A DNA stretch of 64,000 nt from NCBI GenBank assembly GCA_029168955.1, contig JAPDOI010000066.1, positions 1,364,501-1,428,500 of the forward strand, written 5' to 3'. Positions 60,742 to 64,000 of this stretch are shown piece after piece (the first letter of the stretch is position 1; each line of letters starts with the position of its first letter). Source of the DNA: Aplectana chamaeleonis (Eukaryota; Nematoda; Chromadorea; Rhabditida; Cosmocercidae). A model generated the notes under the pieces. The model was given only the letters and a program-made list of their open reading frames with translations, was not told where the DNA came from and did not search any database. The position numbers were made by a program, and so were the translations under genes.

Positions 60742-61991
60742 CACTTGAGAGACCGCGTGTCCACACTGCGCACCCGCGCCACAAAACTTTCAATATTTTT
60801 AATACTTCTATGGCGTGGAGTCTTTCTTAATTACGGATAGGTTCTTTATAATGTAACCTACTTACACTCACAGCGGTCAAGCATTTTGAGTGTTCCTAGT
60901 AATTTCACAAGCATCTCCGGAAATGGCACTTTTGATTTTTCGAGCTGGACATTAATCGTTCCAAACTTGGCTAAGAAGGGTTATCAATGATGCTTATCAC
61001 GGAACTGATGTTCTACAGTTGATTGTCGAATTAGTAGTGCCACCTATTTGAGATAACTGTAGTAGGTCGTCGTCCAAAATTTTAATGCATTGACCTCGAG
61101 GGTTATTCGAGTTGCTGCACAAGGTTCTGGTTTTTACTTTTCAATTTCTAAAGAAACTTACTTTGACTGCGGTATACTAGCCATCGGTCAACTTTGTTTA
61201 AATTTTCGCTAAATTTCGAGTGGAGGGTAACTTGGGGGGAAAGAGGTGAAAACCTAGAAATAGTTCAGTGCTTAAAATTTTATTGAAATTTGACTACGGG
61301 GTATATTTTGAGGCGCTGAACAATGAAGTGGTGTATATTTCACAGTTTTCTAAAGCTTCGCTGGCGTCTGTCGTTCGTTATCCGTTTGTAAACGTTTCAC
61401 GTTTTGGTGCGACTTCGCTCACGTGGCCATTGTGGAGGAGGGGGTGCTGATCATGAATCTGATACCCGTTTTAAGATTTCTGATAAAATTTATGTCGGAC
61501 GCATCAAAAAACTTGGCAGATCAAAGTATTTGAGTCCGCCGAAAGTTCTACATGAGGTTTATTAGGTCATCATAAAGGAGAAATTTGTTCATTTTTCAAA
61601 TTTTCAATACTCCGGGTCGGCCTAGCACGGCTCAATCCTAACCATTGGCTGTAACCTAAAGAAAATTCCAGAAGTCGACAAACAAACGCTTATTTCGTTA
61701 CCAGCCTTGTGCATGTAAAGCTGGAATAACTCGAAAAATAAAAAAAAGCAGGTCCGCGAGAAAGCGGTGGATCATTGCTTCACCATGGCCTCACTCCAGA
61801 TCTCTGTGTAGCAAAATACTCTAAGGAGGAGTGGAAACGGAATACTGGTTGTCTAAGTAAGAAAGCCTGCTCCGATCAAAATGGTTCCCAGCGGACCGCG
61901 TGTCCACACTGCGCACCCACGGAAACGATTAGCCGTTGAGCGCACCGGTCCGCTGTGGAAATTCGCCGTGGAGCAGGCGGTCTCTAAAGTG
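60742..61991. mobile_element. TTAA-flanked element with CACTTGAGAGACCGC tips
   Basis: Ends CACTTGAGAGACCGC...GCGGTCTCTAAAGTG in inverted orientation, flanked by TTAA on both sides (60738-60741, 61992-61995). An internal direct repeat GACCGCGTGTCCACACTGCG occurs near the left tip (60754) and again at 61895. No transposase frame. Likely a non-autonomous piggyBac-type element; the superfamily is inference from TTAA. Confidence 0.65.
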
Positions 61992-62212
61992 TTAAACGGA
62001 AATTGACAAATTTCCTACAAGACTTAAGTGTCGTCCAACGAGAGAGTCATTGAAAAATAGGTCGTCGTCAACGTGTTAACGTGAAACTTTTGGCTAAAAA
62101 TTTCCCGTTTCACACATTCTTCAAAAGCCACCCGAAAATCGAAAACTCGTCCATGTGCAATGCTTATTGGACGAGTATAAGTGCTCGAATAATAATTTGA
62201 CTTTCCTATCGT

Positions 62213-62330
62213 CTATTTCGGAGTGAAATTTATTGCCGTTGATCGCGTGAGTGTGCGTGCGTAGGCGGTGTCTCTTTCTCACCTACACTTCCTCGCTGTC
62301 TCTACCCTCGCTCCGCTCAAACAAGTCCAA
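62213..62330 (+). repeat. Dispersed CTATTTCGGAGTGAAAT repeat
   Basis: CTATTTCGGAGTGAAATTTA, then a GTGCGTGCG stretch, then a pyrimidine-rich tail (TCTCTTTCTCACC...CTCGCTCCGCTCA). The same order occurs inverted at 31090-31203 and, more diverged, at 46338-46425. Confidence 0.5.
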
Positions 62331-62389
62331 GGATCAATTAAAATTCATTCTTGATACTGAGGATATTGAGTTTTAGGCCCAGACCAAAA

Positions 62390-62552
62390 AAGGAGTTAAA
62401 CGGCTTTTTGGGCAAAGCATTCCACACGAGACCGCTTCACTTGAACGCAACAAGCTAATGTTTCGAGTTGGAAAAGACGACTATTTTATTCCAACGAAGC
62501 GGTCCCGAGTGGAATTCGAAATGCAAAAAAAAACCGGTTAACTCCTCCATTT
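62390..62552. mobile_element. Hairpin MITE
   Basis: GGAGTTAAACGGCTTTTTG...CAAAAAAAAACCGGTTAACTCC with inner GCATTCCACACGAGACCGCTTC mirrored by GAAGCGGTCCCGAGTGGAATTC. About 160 bp, non-coding. Confidence 0.7.
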
Positions 62553-62813
62553 TCGGGCACTGCGCCTACTACTCAGCACCCTAAATGAGCATCATTAAAA
62601 AGTTTGCGCCAAATCTGAAAAAAAATTCTAGGCACCCCGAAAATTTCCCGCTACCCCTATGCTACGAGAATGGTTTTTTGGTGAATCCTTGAGACGTTTG
62701 GTGGATTTTGAGCACGGATAACTTACGTTTTGCCCCACGCCTAGGAGTACATATCAAACCACGGCTTAGTGCAACCTCGCGAGAATGAAGATGCGACCCT
62801 ACATAAAGTCTGA

Positions 62814-62867
62814 GGCCGGTATCATACTCCCATCGCGTCGCGCCACGATGAGAGTGTGAACCCAGCC
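62814..62867. mobile_element. Tiny Harbinger-like MITE
   Basis: Ends GGCCGGTATCATACTC...GAGTGTGAACCCAGCC, TGA on the left and TAA on the right; only 54 bp. Degraded relative of the element at 46042. Confidence 0.5.
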
Positions 62868-62879
62868 TAACAGGATGAG

Positions 62880-63105
62880 ACTGTCTGCCCAAGCGGTTGG
62901 CGAGTGTGTCTAGCGGCCGTGGCCAAATCATTTTTTTGAGCGAGTTTTTTTTACGGCTGCAAACAGCTGACTGAAATATTATTCACCATTCGTCCAATAC
63001 TCCTGCTAATCGATTAACGGGTCCAAGAAAAGCTTTAACGACGGCTGCTCGATACGCACGCATGGCGCGTGGGCGAATGGTTTCATTTGGACAGACTTTA
63101 GTTGA
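62880..63105. mobile_element. GCCCACGCGG hairpin MITE, diverged copy
   Basis: GTCTGCCCAAGCGGTTGGCG... pairs with GCGCGTGGGCGAATGG, with internal CGGCTGCAAACAGCTGACTG shared exactly with 54987-55006. A third copy begins near 63860 and runs to the window end. Confidence 0.7.
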
Positions 63106-64000
63106 GGTCAACTCTTAAAAAAACCTAGCATTTTCAGAATATCGAACTGTGTATTATACTTGAGCAGAATGGAATTTTTCTCGAATGCATAACCTTTCCG
63201 ACATAACCAAAAATCTAATTTTTAAAATTATCGACTTTTAGAATAGAAAGTCGACTTTTCGATCAACGTAAAAAAATCGTCGATCCTTCCATTTGGAAAT
63301 TTGAGATATGATACCGGAATATGTATGTGATAGCCTGATAAAGTCTTTCGCATCAGCAACAGCTCTCTAAGTTACTCTTGCACATACTTATGAAGAGCTA
63401 GAGCAGAACAAACTTTTTAAAAATTTAATTGGGAATTATTCGCGATTTAGGGCAGAATTTTTAATGAAAATGAAAAAAATCTATGATTTTGCAAACTGGC
63501 TCCGGGGTCTTGCAATTACTGCTCAGCAGGACGAACGGTGGGGACGTGTAACTTAAAAAACTGGAAATTTTGGGGGGGGGGGCGTAGAACTTTTGAACCA
63601 AAAAAAATTCTGGGGGACTTTCAATCAAATTGAAAACATTTGCCAAGCCAATTATCAAATGAACTCTCACCTAGGGTGGGGGAATGAGTGTTATATGGAG
63701 GAATTGCGGTTACTACTTCAGAATTGCCGACTTTCCAAATAAGTCGAAAGCCACCTTTTTTCAAATTTGATTTATCCGGAATTTCAACTTTTCGAATAAT
63801 CGAATAAATAGATTCAAAAGAACTCGACCTTTTTCAATCGAATGATCGATTGTTCGGTTCAGCCTTCTTATGGCCGCAAACACCAGAATGGGAAATTATT
63901 CATCATTCGTCAAGTATCACTGCTAATCGATTTCCAAGTTCGAAAATGCCTTTGCGACAGCCGTTCGACACGCACGCCGACAGCATGGTCTCTTTCGGAT
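63106..64000. other. AT-rich, no gene; MITE at the end
   Basis: No coding sequence recognised. ATTCG-like sequence at 63770-63850, then from about 63865 a copy of the GCCCACGCGG MITE interior (ATTATTCATCATTCGTCAAG, TAATCGATT) ending in an incomplete right tip. Confidence 0.5.

Overview
The window is nuclear DNA from a nematode, most probably a repeat-rich clade V (rhabditid/strongylid-like) species. The evidence is short exons with TTTTCAG-type acceptors, nematode-type Tc1, mariner and RTE elements, and one recognisable host gene. That gene is the TEAD transcription factor known in C. elegans as egl-44. I see no rRNA gene, no intact tRNA gene and no CRISPR array. The species assignment is inference.

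Layout. 1-2400 holds no recognisable gene, only a structured hairpin near 1850-2030. 2428-2700 is the 3' end of a dead non-LTR retrotransposon. 2753-14539 is a set of nested transposons. A Tc1-like element with IR/DR-type ends is split at a TA by a palindromic foldback element (3566-13248). The foldback's right arm is split at a TAA by a 6.1-kb PIF/Harbinger element (6344-12429). The Harbinger carries a MADF-type accessory gene and a decayed seven-exon transposase, and holds two further insertions. 14540-22280 is a field of MITEs, a second foldback with another nested element, and a second RT fragment.

22283-43625 on the minus strand is the body and 3' end of the TEAD gene: ten exons, 1115 bp of coding sequence, phases that join cleanly. 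They encode the end of the TEA DNA-binding domain, a proline/alanine linker and the complete YAP-binding domain. The start of the TEA domain is not visible and should lie at higher coordinates. Introns contain two RTE retrotransposons in opposite orientation (22709-25982 minus, 36059-39333 plus), a ~264-bp GC-box satellite, an ATTCG-rich satellite with a 409-bp duplication, tRNA-like SINE fragments and several MITEs.

43626-64000 is probably more upstream intron or intergenic DNA. It contains a non-autonomous hAT element with an 8-bp target duplication, a mariner split by a TTAA-type MITE, several hairpin MITEs, AT-rich tandem repeats and a 1.25-kb TTAA-flanked element. No second host gene could be supported.

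How the parts work together: most of the sequence is layered transposition into one long-intron regulatory gene. Target duplications (TA, TAA, TTAA, 8-bp, 13-bp) identify the superfamilies, and the palindromic arms preserve empty-site copies, so the order of insertion can be read from the sequence. The inverted RTE pair lies inside one transcription unit, so the TEAD pre-mRNA could fold into a roughly 3-kb duplex.
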